Notes: generated by a model from the letters alone, not told the origin. A DNA stretch of 64,000 nt from an uncultured Bacteroides sp. (GCF_905207245.1 NZ_CAJLKP010000006.1:70222-134221), one strand, 5' to 3'. Positions 17,354 through 27,137 are shown, counted from the stretch's first letter. Made by a program: numbers and translations.

Positions 17354-20300
17354 TCAGAATTTAATGTTTACACCAAAGTTCACAGTCTTCATAATCGGAT
17401 AGCGGTTGGAACCGTTACTTTCCGGGTCACACAGATCATCCAGATGATCCCAAGTGATGAGGTTGTTACCGTTTACGTAGAGGCGGCAGTCACTCATGCC
17501 TACTTTTTCTACCCATTTGGCAGGCAATGTATAGCTCAACTCAATGTTCTTCAGACGCATGAAAGCACCGTTCTTCAGGAAGAAGGAGTTCTGGCGCTGG
17601 TTGTGGTCACCGTAACTATCGTAGTGCAGCAATGGATATTTGGCACTTGCCAAATTCTCGGATTCCGATTTAGTAGGATTCCAACGATCCAGATGGTGTT
17701 CTTTCACTTTACCGCCACTGACGAAGGCATACATAGCTTCTGCATCATAATAACGGCTTACGTGATCGACGCCTTGGAACATTACGCTGAAACCGATACC
17801 TTTGTAATTGCATCCCAAGGTGAGTGCATATGTGTTTTCGGGCACATCGCTATAGCCGATGAATGTTTCGTCTCGTTCGTCAATAAAACCATCATTATTC
17901 ATATCGCGATATTTCAAATCGCCTACCTGTACATTACCAAAGGTCGATGTCGGGAAATTAGGATCAGCCACGTCGGCGGCAGTTACGAAGCCGTCGCATA
18001 CCAGTCCGTAGTACTGACCGATAGGATGACCTTCGCGCTTGCGATAGTCTGTTTTCAGTGCGGGCTCGTCCATGTTCTTAATTTCATTCTTGGCATGAGA
18101 GAATGTCAGGCCGACGTTGTATGAAAAGTCTTCGCCGATACGGTTGTTGTGCTTTAACTCAATCTCGAAACCGCTGTTTACGGTTTCACCCAAGTTACCG
18201 GCAGCCATTGTTACGCCTACCCATTCCGGGCGCGTCAGATAGTTGGTCAGGATATCGTTACGCTTTTCATAGAAAAGGTCGATGTTACCGTTCAGCAATC
18301 CGTTCCACAATCCGAACTCCAAACCGATATTGTACTTGTGGGCACGCTCCCAAGTAACGGCATAGTTAGGATATTGAGTTTCGTAGATGCCGGACTTACC
18401 ACTGGTGCCGAAAATATAGTCATTGCTGATCTGGCTCCATTTCTCTTCATAGAGGAAGCGTTGTGCCACTCCGCCTACGGTATATACATCGTTACCTACC
18501 TGACCGTAAGAAGCACGCAACTTCAGATTGTTTAGCCACTCCTTAGTACTCTCCATGAAAGATTCATTACTGATGCGCCAACCTAAAGAGAAAGCGGGGA
18601 AGAAACCGAAACGTTTGCCTTTCATGAAGTTTTCCGAACCGTTGTAACCGAAGTTAACCTCTGCCAGATAACGATCGTCGTAGCCATAAGTGGCACGACC
18701 TACAAGACCTTGATAACGCTTGGCAAGATCAGCTCTGTAGCGATAGTCATTTTGATTGTAGAGCACCATAGCTGTTACATCATGTCTGCCGAACTTGCGA
18801 GCATAGTTGATTTGCGCTTCCATGTAAAGCTTATAGATTGTGTAAGAATCTTTGCTACCTGCTAATTCGCCATCAGCATCGAAGCGGTTGTAAGCATCGA
18901 TATTTCCGAAATCATCGCGGTTGTTCAGCTCGTAAGTGGCGAAAGTGGCCTGGTAAAGGGTTTTGTCGTAGGAGTTATAGTCGAATGAAGCCATACCCTT
19001 TACGCTTAATCCTTCAGTCAGCCAGTCCATCTTGTAATCAAGGATGAAGTTGGTTTCATTGATGGTATTCGTAGCTTTATAATATCCGCCTTTGGCCAGG
19101 GATGCTACGATGTTTTTCTGATACTGTGAGCTACCGCCATAGATGGTTTCCTGTCTTTCACCGTTTTGTACTACTGTAGATACGGGGAAAAGCCATCCGG
19201 GGGTGTGGTTCATTTCATAGAATATCTGGCTATAATCAGATCTTTCAGTCGTATTGGAACCTTTACGTTCTTCAAAACGAGTACCGAAGTTGACAGAGAA
19301 AGTCAGATCTTTCGTCAGGAACAAGTCCATATTAGCGCGGAATGCATAACGACGGAAGCTTGGGCTTGAAGAATTGCCATATTTGTCATTACTCAAATTC
19401 TTAATCAACCCTTTTTGGTCGTATAGTTCACCGGAAGCATAATAGCGCATACGCTTTGTACCGCCACGTACACTGACGTTATAACGTTGTGCGGGAGAAG
19501 AACTCTTCAATACCTCATCATACCAGTCTACATTGGGATATAGCATTGCCTCTAAGCCGCTCAATTCGCCGGTAACCGATCTGCGATACATTTCCAGGTC
19601 GTTGGCAGAGAATTGTGAAGGAAGTCCGTCGTTGGCGAGGGCTTCTTCCAGCAGGCTGACAGACTGGTAAGAGTTCAGGTAAGTATCCGTACGCGTTGGG
19701 CTTTGTATCTGCCAGTTGGCGGTCAGGCTTACTTCAGGTTTCTGTTCTCTACCACGTTTGGTCGTAATCAACATAACGCCGTTTGCGCCACGTACACCAT
19801 AAACGGCTGTTGCCGAAGCATCTTTCAATACTGAAATAGTTTCAATATCGTCCGGGGCTATCTGTGAGAATTCACGTTCCACGCCATCTACCAATACAAG
19901 CGGTTGGGCATCACCGGCAAATGTAGCACGACCACGGATATAGATTTGTGTATCATCCGAACCGGGAGCGCCGGAAGTCTGTGATGTGATGACACCTGAT
20001 ATTTTACCGGCAATGGCTTGGGATACGTTGGCGGCAGGAGATTGGAGCAACTCCTTGGAAGATACTTGCGAGATAGCTCCCACAACACTTTCCTTTTTCT
20101 GTGCGCCATATCCTACTACCACAACTTCTTCCAGCATCTCTGAGTCTTCTTTCAATGTCACGACAAAAGAAGTCTTGCCTGCCGTGTTGATTTCTTGCGT
20201 CTGATAACCGACGAAAGAGATTTGCAATACGGCTTTGTCGCCTACTGTTAATTTGAAGTTTCCGTCAAAATCTGTTATAGTACCATTGGTAGTACCTTTT

Positions 20301-20467
20301 TCAACTACGCTGGCACCTATGACAGTTTCTCCGGTGACGTCTTTTATGACACCTGTAACTTGCTTTGACTGGGCGAACAGCATTTGTCCTGCCAGTAGGA
20401 AGACGAATGCCAGCAGCATACTCGCCAAGCGTGGGGCTGTTGATATTGTGATTGTTTTATTGTCCAT
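17354..20467 (-). CDS. SusC-like TonB-dependent transporter (pair 2)
   Basis: 1037 residues from the ATG at 20467, giving a signal peptide ending MLFAQ. An in-frame start at 20524 would overlap the upstream gene and spoil the signal. A carboxypeptidase-like domain (VTGVIKDVTGETVIGASVVE onward) is followed by a typical TonB box EEVVVVGYGAQKKESVVGAI, a plug with VYGVRGANGVMLITTKRG, and a barrel ending VNFGVNIKF. Imports arabinan oligosaccharides with the SusD at 15595. Second gene of the operon after the LamG lipoprotein. Confidence 0.95.
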   Translation of the reverse strand: MDNKTITISTAPRLASMLLAFVFLLAGQMLFAQSKQVTGVIKDVTGETVIGASVVEKGTTNGTITDFDGNFKLTVGDKAVLQISFVGYQTQEINTAGKTSFVVTLKEDSEMLEEVVVVGYGAQKKESVVGAISQVSSKELLQSPAANVSQAIAGKISGVITSQTSGAPGSDDTQIYIRGRATFAGDAQPLVLVDGVEREFSQIAPDDIETISVLKDASATAVYGVRGANGVMLITTKRGREQKPEVSLTANWQIQSPTRTDTYLNSYQSVSLLEEALANDGLPSQFSANDLEMYRRSVTGELSGLEAMLYPNVDWYDEVLKSSSPAQRYNVSVRGGTKRMRYYASGELYDQKGLIKNLSNDKYGNSSSPSFRRYAFRANMDLFLTKDLTFSVNFGTRFEERKGSNTTERSDYSQIFYEMNHTPGWLFPVSTVVQNGERQETIYGGSSQYQKNIVASLAKGGYYKATNTINETNFILDYKMDWLTEGLSVKGMASFDYNSYDKTLYQATFATYELNNRDDFGNIDAYNRFDADGELAGSKDSYTIYKLYMEAQINYARKFGRHDVTAMVLYNQNDYRYRADLAKRYQGLVGRATYGYDDRYLAEVNFGYNGSENFMKGKRFGFFPAFSLGWRISNESFMESTKEWLNNLKLRASYGQVGNDVYTVGGVAQRFLYEEKWSQISNDYIFGTSGKSGIYETQYPNYAVTWERAHKYNIGLEFGLWNGLLNGNIDLFYEKRNDILTNYLTRPEWVGVTMAAGNLGETVNSGFEIELKHNNRIGEDFSYNVGLTFSHAKNEIKNMDEPALKTDYRKREGHPIGQYYGLVCDGFVTAADVADPNFPTSTFGNVQVGDLKYRDMNNDGFIDERDETFIGYSDVPENTYALTLGCNYKGIGFSVMFQGVDHVSRYYDAEAMYAFVSGGKVKEHHLDRWNPTKSESENLASAKYPLLHYDSYGDHNQRQNSFFLKNGAFMRLKNIELSYTLPAKWVEKVGMSDCRLYVNGNNLITWDHLDDLCDPESNGSNRYPIMKTVNFGVNIKF

Positions 20468-20493
20468 AATATATTCTTGTTTATATGAGGTTA

Positions 20494-22338
20494 TTACTTG
20501 AATAACGGAGTGTACAGATAGCAATTTGAATTATCCATCTTGAGATGAGCTCCATCCACGATAAGGAATGCCCGTACTGTCTGGTTTCCATCACCGCAGT
20601 CTGTCACAAAAGCTTCTTTATATATATTGCCATTTTTGCTGGTAGCTACCGCAGTGGTGGTTACCGTAGCACCGTTACGCTGGATGTCGATGGCTACTGT
20701 GGCTCCTTCCATGTCCGTACGGAAAGCATCCCAGTCACCGTAACCCTCGCTGGTCCATGTACCCGAGGCATAACTGTCACCCCATCCGTAAAGATCGGAG
20801 AACCGCATCCTCGATTCGGCATAACCATTGCCATTCCGCTCGGCATCGGTACAGAGGCAGAGATTCCAGTTGTTCCAGTTGCCGGTACCATTGGTATGGT
20901 TCTCGAATTCGAGATGCAGATTCTGTCCGACGGGGATCTGGAAATAGTCTGAGAATTCCGTCCACCAGGCAGACGAACAGTCTTCGGCACCAATAGTAGT
21001 CTTTGTCAGTGGCACTGTGGTCAACGCTGCGGTTTCTTCAGTGTCGAATACTATGTGTGAGCCGTCCATTATAAAGAAGCCGCGGACTACTTGTGTACCG
21101 TCACCGCAAGTGGTGGTGAAAGTTTCTTTGTATACGTTGCCGTTGATGGCTTTGGCTACTGCCTCTACAGTTGCCGTTGCTCCGTTGCGTTGGACAGTTA
21201 CAGTCACTTCTGCACCTTGCATGTCAGCACGGAATGCATCCCAGTCACCGTAGCCCTCATTAGTCCATGTACCTGAGGCATAACTGTCACCCCATCCGTA
21301 AAGGTCGGAGCGGATAACAAAGTATTCGGCATAACCATTGCCATCCCGCTCGGCATCGGTACAGAGACAGAAGCACCAGTTGTTCCAGTTGCCAGCACCG
21401 CTGGTGTAGTTGGTGAATTTGAATTTCATGTTGCCGTCGGCGGGCATCCTGAAATAATTGGAGAATACTGTCCACCAAGCTGCTGAATTATCTTCTGCAC
21501 CTACAGTGATGATGGGGTCGCCCACAAGATATTCGAATGCTCCCTCTCCTATGTTCGGCATTTGGCATTGGCTGTCGGTAATTTGATTGCGGTAAATTGC
21601 GATATCATCTATCCACATTTCTTGAGTGGGAGTATCTGAACCATAACCTATATATATATAAGGTGTACTGGCCATGAACTGTACAATCTTTCCGAAGTCA
21701 AAGTTTGATTTCTCTACAGTTTTATCGATACGTTGTTTGCCATCCACATAGATGCTATAACCGTCATTGCGGATAGTAATGGCCATGTAGTGCCATTCTC
21801 CGGCAGGTAGCAGCAATGGATTTTTGGATACTTTGTTCGTTTCGGGGTTGTTGACCTCGTATTCACCATCCACACCTTCATACTTCAGCCAGCCGTTGGA
21901 GGTGAGAAACATGCGCTGTGTGCCGTTGCTGTTTTGGAAAGAAAAGAGGGCACCAACCAAGTCCGGTTCCAATTCTTCCTTCGTTTCTTCATCGATGCGG
22001 AGTTCCTGCTTCACCCAGAATGTCAGTGACACGCCATTCTGTACTTCCACTTTATTCAGCGGATTGAACATGCGGGCATAACCATTAGGTAGGTGAAGTA
22101 CTTTGCCATGTACATCGTCGGCTTCAATCTCAGCTATGTCTCCGCCTTCGTAGGCATAATAGTTGAGACTTTGAGGATCAAAATCTTTATCCTCAAAAGT
22201 AATCTTCGCGACTTGCTCTAATTTGGGAGTTTTCTGATTTCCTGCCGGAGGATCCATTTGCCCCCAATCCTCGCAGGCCCAAAATGAAAGGACTGTAAAT
22301 GCCGTCAGCATGAGTGTCGGCCACTTTCTTGTCTTCAT
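20494..22338 (-). CDS. Large surface lipoprotein: LamG-like lectin domain plus two tandem about 170-residue domains
   Basis: 614 residues. Lipoprotein signal ends LSFWAC (Cys22). A concanavalin/LamG-like beta-sandwich spans about 40-265 (GVSLTFWVKQEL, GEWHYMAITIRNDGYSIYVDG, YIYIGYGSD, MWIDDIAIYRN). Two tandem copies of one domain follow at 277-446 and 447-614, sharing AWWT, GNWNNW, CLCTDAER, SDLYGWGDSYASGTW, EGYGDWDAFR and QRNGAT. The Trp/Tyr-rich repeats look like carbohydrate-binding modules; I do not recognise the family. First gene of the SusC/D operon, so probably a surface glycan-binding protein. No catalytic motif seen. Confidence 0.85.
   Translation of the reverse strand: MKTRKWPTLMLTAFTVLSFWACEDWGQMDPPAGNQKTPKLEQVAKITFEDKDFDPQSLNYYAYEGGDIAEIEADDVHGKVLHLPNGYARMFNPLNKVEVQNGVSLTFWVKQELRIDEETKEELEPDLVGALFSFQNSNGTQRMFLTSNGWLKYEGVDGEYEVNNPETNKVSKNPLLLPAGEWHYMAITIRNDGYSIYVDGKQRIDKTVEKSNFDFGKIVQFMASTPYIYIGYGSDTPTQEMWIDDIAIYRNQITDSQCQMPNIGEGAFEYLVGDPIITVGAEDNSAAWWTVFSNYFRMPADGNMKFKFTNYTSGAGNWNNWCFCLCTDAERDGNGYAEYFVIRSDLYGWGDSYASGTWTNEGYGDWDAFRADMQGAEVTVTVQRNGATATVEAVAKAINGNVYKETFTTTCGDGTQVVRGFFIMDGSHIVFDTEETAALTTVPLTKTTIGAEDCSSAWWTEFSDYFQIPVGQNLHLEFENHTNGTGNWNNWNLCLCTDAERNGNGYAESRMRFSDLYGWGDSYASGTWTSEGYGDWDAFRTDMEGATVAIDIQRNGATVTTTAVATSKNGNIYKEAFVTDCGDGNQTVRAFLIVDGAHLKMDNSNCYLYTPLFK
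20497..21510 (-). repeat. Internal 510-bp tandem duplication within the lipoprotein gene
   Basis: Copy 1 (21001-21510) and copy 2 (20497-21000) encode the two tandem domains and are still similar in DNA. The stretch covering the SDLYGWGDSYASGTW motif is nearly identical in both (about 20730-20800 and 21240-21310). This suggests a fairly recent duplication or ongoing gene conversion. Confidence 0.85.
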
Positions 22339-22402
22339 AATACAGATATTATTGGTTTAACAATTAGTTATTCTACTTTACTTGTGATGTAGAGTAGTGA
22401 TG

Positions 22403-22460
22403 CAAAAGTACACTCATACATGCTTTTAGAGGTGGACAAACGAATATTAGAGGTGGACAA
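22403..22460 (-). promoter_or_regulatory. Promoter and HTCS operator of the arabinan SusC/D operon
   Basis: Read on the minus strand: TTGTCCACCT (22451-22460), then a second TTGTCCACCT (22430-22439) exactly 21 bp on, then 19 bp, then TACTTTTG (22403-22410), which matches the Bacteroides -7 consensus TAnnTTTG. No -33 box is evident; the proximal repeat occupies that place. The same arrangement occurs before the divergent GH43-GH51-GH43 operon. Direct repeats two helical turns apart fit an AraC-type HTCS output domain. Confidence 0.85.
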
Positions 22461-22572
22461 ATGAGTATATAAGTGTAGAAATTACAATTATTATAGTGAT
22501 TGACTTATATGAGTTCTTTTAAGATGCTTGTACAGCTTCGTCAGCTTACTACCTTTGTTTTTTATGATGCCT

Positions 22573-22658
22573 ACCAAGATTGTACGAGTTGTACAACTCG
22601 TGCAGCTCCAGTCGTACAACTCAGGCTGCGCCAGTTGTACAACTCGTACAATCTTGGT
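22573..22658. repeat. Perfect 26-bp inverted repeat downstream of the HTCS gene
   Basis: Arms 22573-22598 and 22633-22658 are exact reverse complements. Each contains the palindrome AGTTGTACAACT. The 34-base loop carries another GTACAACTC. It lies 47 bp past the HTCS stop and upstream of the SusC/D promoter. It could terminate the HTCS transcript, although no long U-tract follows on the minus strand, or be a mobile or dispersed palindrome. Confidence 0.85.
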
Positions 22659-22704
22659 GAGGACCTAAAAAAAGAAGAGTAGTAAGGTTACAGTAACGCA
22701 GTCC

Positions 22705-25700
22705 CTATTCCTCGTTATTCATCAGTTCACTGGGTGTCATATTGAATTGCTTGCTGAAACAACGGGCAAAGTATTTGGGATCATTAAAGCCTACTTCATA
22801 TGCTATTTCAGCAATATTCATCTGTTTGGTTTCCCGGTTTTTGAGGAGTAGTTCCCGGGCAGTGTTTAATCTGTAGTTACGTATGAATTGTCCCGCTGAT
22901 TGCCCGATGAGGCTTTGAAGCTTTTTATTCAGCAGGCTTTTGCTGACTCCGACGGCCTCACTGAAATCACTCACTTCAAAGTAAGGGTTTTTATAGTGTT
23001 CTTTTATAGCTTCCATCACTTGGTTGATGAATTTCTTGTCACCGGATTCCTCCTCTATATTCAGTGCTTCCACGTCCATGTCCGTCTTGAACTTTCGTTG
23101 GTAGCGTCTGCGATTATCCAGGATGTTTTCGATACGGGTCAGTAACAGAGCTTCATCGAAAGGTTTTAGCAGATATTCGTCTACGCCCGTGCGGTAACTT
23201 TTCAGCCGGGTTTCCGGCGATGTTTTAGCAGTCAGCATCAGGAAAGGAATATGTGAAATACTAAATGTCTCTTTGACCCGGCGTGATAGTTCTATACCAT
23301 CCATTACGGGCATCATCAGGTCGCTGATGATAAAATCTACAGACTGATTGTTTAATACATCAAGGGCTTCTGCACCATTGGTAGCCTCGAGCACATTATA
23401 ATAATCACGGAGAATGGAACGAATGTATCCTCTCATGTCTGCATTATCTTCCACTACAAGAATGGTCAGGGTCAGCCGTTCTTTGGGTAATTCTTTCTTT
23501 TCCGTTGTTGCTGCCGGTGGTATATTGTTCTCAACGATAAGTTGGTCGCTTATGTTTTCTTCTTTTGGAAGTGGGAGTAGGATGCGGAAGGAGCAGCCGA
23601 TAGTATGGTTATTACGAACGCAGATTTCTCCATCGTGCATCTTCACGATGCGTTTGCAAAGATATAACCCGATTCCTGTACCCGTTTGACCGTATACAGG
23701 ATATTTCGCTTGCTTCTTGGATTGATAGAAACGGTTGAATATTTGTGCGGTGTCTTGCTCCTGAATACCTGTTCCCGTGTCACTGACGCAGAGATAAAGT
23801 GTTTCTTCTTTATCGTCTTTGGCTGGAAGAGTGGCTATATATATGGATATGCTTCCGCCATCCGGTGTGAATTTGATGGCGTTGCTTAGCAGATTGGTAA
23901 TAACCTTGTGCATTGCTTCTTCATCAAAGAAGATTTCGGAACTTTTCATGTGGAAATAGTGTTTTATTGAAATATTCCGTTCTCCGGCAAATACTTCAAA
24001 AGGAGTAAGCAATGAATGTATAAAACTCACAAAGTCACCTTTTGTCGTAACGATATTAAGCTTACCGGATTCTACTTTCCGGAAATCCATCAGTTGGTTG
24101 ACAAGAGATAGCAGATATTTGGAGTTACGTTCCACGAAGTTTAACTGTTCTATTACCTGCGGGTTATAACTTAGTTTTAGTGCACGCTCGATAGGACCGA
24201 TAATTAAAGTTATCGGTGTCCGGAATTCATGCGTTATGTTAGTGAAGAAAGCTATCTTGTCTAATGTCAGTTCTTGTACTTTGCGTGCCATACGGCTCAA
24301 TTGTGCTTTTTGCCGGGTGATTTTCTCATTTTGCAGTGTCAGCATCCTGTTCTGTCGGGAGAGTTCTTCGGTCTGGTTTTCTAATAATAGTTTTTGCTGT
24401 TCCAGTTGGTAGGTGCGTTCTTCCACGGTGCGGTGTAAGAATTCCCGCTGGCGTTTGAAGTTTCGTATGCGCCATTGGTAAGTTTGCCAAGTGGCAAGTA
24501 GTGCCAAAACCACAAGAAGCAATATGAACCAAGTTGTTTTATAAAAATAGGGTAGGATGGTGACCTTTAGCTCTGCCATGTTCTCTGTCCCGTCTCCTCC
24601 ATCAGGTGTATATTTCACTTGCAGGGTATAGTTACCCGGACGCAGGTTGGTATAACTTGCAAACCGTCTGTTTCCGGGGGCTTGTACCCATTTGTCTTCA
24701 AAACCAAGTAGGCGGTAGCTATAAGTGGCTGTATTATCCGGTTCAAAATTCAAGGCGGAGAATTCCAACGAGAAGGACTTCTCTTTTTCATGGAGTTTTA
24801 TTTCCTGAGTTACGGCAATGTCTTTGGGCAGATATTTATTGCCGGGCAAGATGTTCTCATTTCCGATTCTCAACCGCGTGAAGCGTATGTTGGCAGGTTG
24901 AACAGTAACAACAGGCAGATTGCTATCGATGGCTGTCAGTCCTGCTACGCTGCCGAAATAGAGTGTACCATCGGAAGAACGGTATGAGGCATTCCAATAG
25001 AATTGTGCATCCGGAAAACCATCTTGTTTGGTGTAATTGGTGAAGCGGTTCTCGTTTGGGTGGAAGCAGGAAAGTCCGTTATTAGTTCCTATCCAGATAC
25101 TTCCATTGACATCTTCTTCCAGACTTCGTACATTGTTGTTGATTAAGCCTTGACCTGTATTATAAGATATGAATTTTTCTTTGTCTTGCTTATCAATTAT
25201 CCGTTTATATATGCCATATCCATTACTGCCCAACCATAATGTACCATCTTTAGCTTCGCAAAAGCAACTGATTTTCTCTATCAGTCCCGATTGGGGATTA
25301 TCGAGCTTATAGTTTAAGTGACGATACTGGAATTCTCCTTCCTTTGACTGGGGAGACCGGGAATTAAGATCTATGATGTAGACCCCTTCCGTAGAACCTA
25401 CCCACAGCTTATTTTCTTTGTCGATAATGGCGCCGAGGCAACCACGAACGTTTTCTGCCATACGGTTAGCAAAAGGGGAAATGAACTTTTGAGTTGCCAT
25501 ATCATAAAAAAAGAGACCTCGATTGGCGCCTACCCACATCCCATTATTGGTAGGATCATAAACGAGTACTGCTATGAAGAATAATGGAAATCCGGTTTCA
25601 GGATGTGTGTATATTACTTGAAGGGGGCGATTCGGTGCTTTAGGGTTCACTATGTTGATTCCACCGCCCCAGGTGCCTACCCATAATCGGCCCTGATTGT

Positions 25701-26967
25701 CATTGACAAGACTGCTTACTGAGTTATGACTTATCTCACCACGTTCCCATCTGTAATGAATAAACTGTTCACTTCCTTGTCTTTTCAGATTCAGTCCTCC
25801 CTCTACTGTGCCTACCCACAAACTGCCCTCCTTATCTTCATAAATGACATTTACCGGATTGTCGGACAGGCTTGCGGGATTTTCTTTATCATGTTGGTAA
25901 TTGTGTATTACCAAGCGCTTCGGAGTCAGTTTATTAATTCCACCACTTTCAGTACCGAACCAAATGTGCTGCCCGTCTACTCTTATACAATTAATAAAGT
26001 TACTGTTCAACAGGCTGTTACCGGTTGAACTATGAGTAAAGCGTTCGAAGTTATCGGTAATAGGATTGTAGATGTTAGCTCCGCGCAAAGTTCCTGCAAT
26101 CAACTGTTTATTATCAGTAATGGCAAGATTGGTCAGATAATTTTGCGATAAAGAATGAGGGTCACTTTGGATATTTTCGTAGAGTTTTCTTGTATTGTTG
26201 TTTTTGTTATAGCGAAACAGTCCTATGTGTGTAGCTATCCAGACTTCATTTTCTTTGGCTATCATGTCCTTAAAATATATGCCAGGCCAAAAAGTTAGTT
26301 GCTCTGATATGGAACTTTTTTCTAACTGCCCTTGTGGTGTCGGGGAGATTTTATAGATAGTGCCATTAATGCCGGTCCATATCTTACCATCTTCGTCGAT
26401 ATCTTTTAATATAAGGTCAGGTTCAGATAGTTCGGGTAAATCTAATGTGGATAATGTATCGATGTCACCTTCGGCATTGAAGGATATCCGGTGAAGTGCA
26501 TTGTCGCATTGCAGCCAGATGCAACCTTGCGAATCGAGAATGACGATATAGGTGGGTTGATTTATAAAGCGGGGCAAAAGTCCTTTAGGATCATTGGGCA
26601 CTACAGATTGTAGAGTAGATAAGTCGATAATATCTGTGCCTCCTTCGGATACAATCCAAAGACGGTGGAATCTGTCTTCATATACATTGTGGATAAAGTT
26701 ACTCTTGAGTTTGCAGTGAGGAGTATTGGGGTTGAAATGAATAAATTCATAGCCATCATAGCGTGACAGTCCGCCTCCGGCAGTGGATATCCATAGGAAA
26801 CCATAGGTGTCTTTATAAATGTCGTCAATGGAATTATGAGGTAACCCATCGTCCATAGTGATGTAAGAAACATTGTATCGGTCTGCAAAATGTTCTTGAG
26901 CCTGTAACGACATCGACATTATAAAACAGCTATATATAATAAGGTATATAAAGGAGTGACTTTTCAT
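22705..26967 (-). CDS. Hybrid two-component system regulator (HTCS) of the arabinan locus
   Basis: 1420 residues from the ATG at 26967, which gives a signal peptide ending LQAQ; a longer in-frame start at 27081 lacks one. Order: periplasmic two-component propeller repeats (about 25-700, many LWIGT/LWVGS motifs), Y_Y_Y domain (about 700-790), one membrane helix (FILLLVVLALLATWQTYQW), histidine kinase with H913 in NITHEFRTP, ATPase motifs (NLLSNAIKF, GTGIGLYLC), receiver with D1216 in ISDLMMP, and an AraC-type helix-turn-helix at the C-terminus. It should sense a periplasmic arabino-oligosaccharide and activate both flanking operons through the shared TTGTCCACCT repeats. Confidence 0.95.
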   Translation of the reverse strand: MKSHSFIYLIIYSCFIMSMSLQAQEHFADRYNVSYITMDDGLPHNSIDDIYKDTYGFLWISTAGGGLSRYDGYEFIHFNPNTPHCKLKSNFIHNVYEDRFHRLWIVSEGGTDIIDLSTLQSVVPNDPKGLLPRFINQPTYIVILDSQGCIWLQCDNALHRISFNAEGDIDTLSTLDLPELSEPDLILKDIDEDGKIWTGINGTIYKISPTPQGQLEKSSISEQLTFWPGIYFKDMIAKENEVWIATHIGLFRYNKNNNTRKLYENIQSDPHSLSQNYLTNLAITDNKQLIAGTLRGANIYNPITDNFERFTHSSTGNSLLNSNFINCIRVDGQHIWFGTESGGINKLTPKRLVIHNYQHDKENPASLSDNPVNVIYEDKEGSLWVGTVEGGLNLKRQGSEQFIHYRWERGEISHNSVSSLVNDNQGRLWVGTWGGGINIVNPKAPNRPLQVIYTHPETGFPLFFIAVLVYDPTNNGMWVGANRGLFFYDMATQKFISPFANRMAENVRGCLGAIIDKENKLWVGSTEGVYIIDLNSRSPQSKEGEFQYRHLNYKLDNPQSGLIEKISCFCEAKDGTLWLGSNGYGIYKRIIDKQDKEKFISYNTGQGLINNNVRSLEEDVNGSIWIGTNNGLSCFHPNENRFTNYTKQDGFPDAQFYWNASYRSSDGTLYFGSVAGLTAIDSNLPVVTVQPANIRFTRLRIGNENILPGNKYLPKDIAVTQEIKLHEKEKSFSLEFSALNFEPDNTATYSYRLLGFEDKWVQAPGNRRFASYTNLRPGNYTLQVKYTPDGGDGTENMAELKVTILPYFYKTTWFILLLVVLALLATWQTYQWRIRNFKRQREFLHRTVEERTYQLEQQKLLLENQTEELSRQNRMLTLQNEKITRQKAQLSRMARKVQELTLDKIAFFTNITHEFRTPITLIIGPIERALKLSYNPQVIEQLNFVERNSKYLLSLVNQLMDFRKVESGKLNIVTTKGDFVSFIHSLLTPFEVFAGERNISIKHYFHMKSSEIFFDEEAMHKVITNLLSNAIKFTPDGGSISIYIATLPAKDDKEETLYLCVSDTGTGIQEQDTAQIFNRFYQSKKQAKYPVYGQTGTGIGLYLCKRIVKMHDGEICVRNNHTIGCSFRILLPLPKEENISDQLIVENNIPPAATTEKKELPKERLTLTILVVEDNADMRGYIRSILRDYYNVLEATNGAEALDVLNNQSVDFIISDLMMPVMDGIELSRRVKETFSISHIPFLMLTAKTSPETRLKSYRTGVDEYLLKPFDEALLLTRIENILDNRRRYQRKFKTDMDVEALNIEEESGDKKFINQVMEAIKEHYKNPYFEVSDFSEAVGVSKSLLNKKLQSLIGQSAGQFIRNYRLNTARELLLKNRETKQMNIAEIAYEVGFNDPKYFARCFSKQFNMTPSELMNNEE

Positions 26968-26987
26968 ATTGTTTCGTATTACTATAG

Positions 26988-26995
26988 CAAAGTTA
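26988..26995 (-). promoter_or_regulatory. Candidate -7 box of the HTCS gene
   Basis: TAACTTTG on the minus strand, 21-28 bases before the HTCS ATG, matches TAnnTTTG exactly. No convincing -33 TTTG is seen, so constitutive low-level expression is plausible. Confidence 0.55.
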
Positions 26996-27052
26996 GAAGA
27001 ATATCCGTTATTTCTAAAATACATAATGCGCTTTTTTACCGGAATTGTTTGA

Positions 27053-27110
27053 TTGTCCACCTTAAATGTCCATTTGTCCACCTTCTGACATCCGACGGGG
27101 CGTATTTTTG
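27053..27110 (+). promoter_or_regulatory. Promoter and HTCS operator of the GH43-GH51-GH43 operon
   Basis: TTGTCCACCT at 27053-27062 and again at 27074-27083 (21-bp step), then 19 bp, then the -7 box TATTTTTG at 27103-27110. Spacing and orientation are identical to the operator of the divergent SusC/D operon. The GH43 ATG follows at 27138. Confidence 0.87.
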
Positions 27111-27137
27111 CAACAGAATTTATTATTTGCTGATATT

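Noticed and set aside
17255..18124. Plus-strand open frame opposite SusD and SusC
   Set aside because: Spans the junction of two genes on the other strand and has no recognisable protein features.
22500..22682. 60-codon plus-strand open frame across the 26-bp palindrome
   Set aside because: Its composition is driven by the inverted repeat, and it has no start context or promoter.
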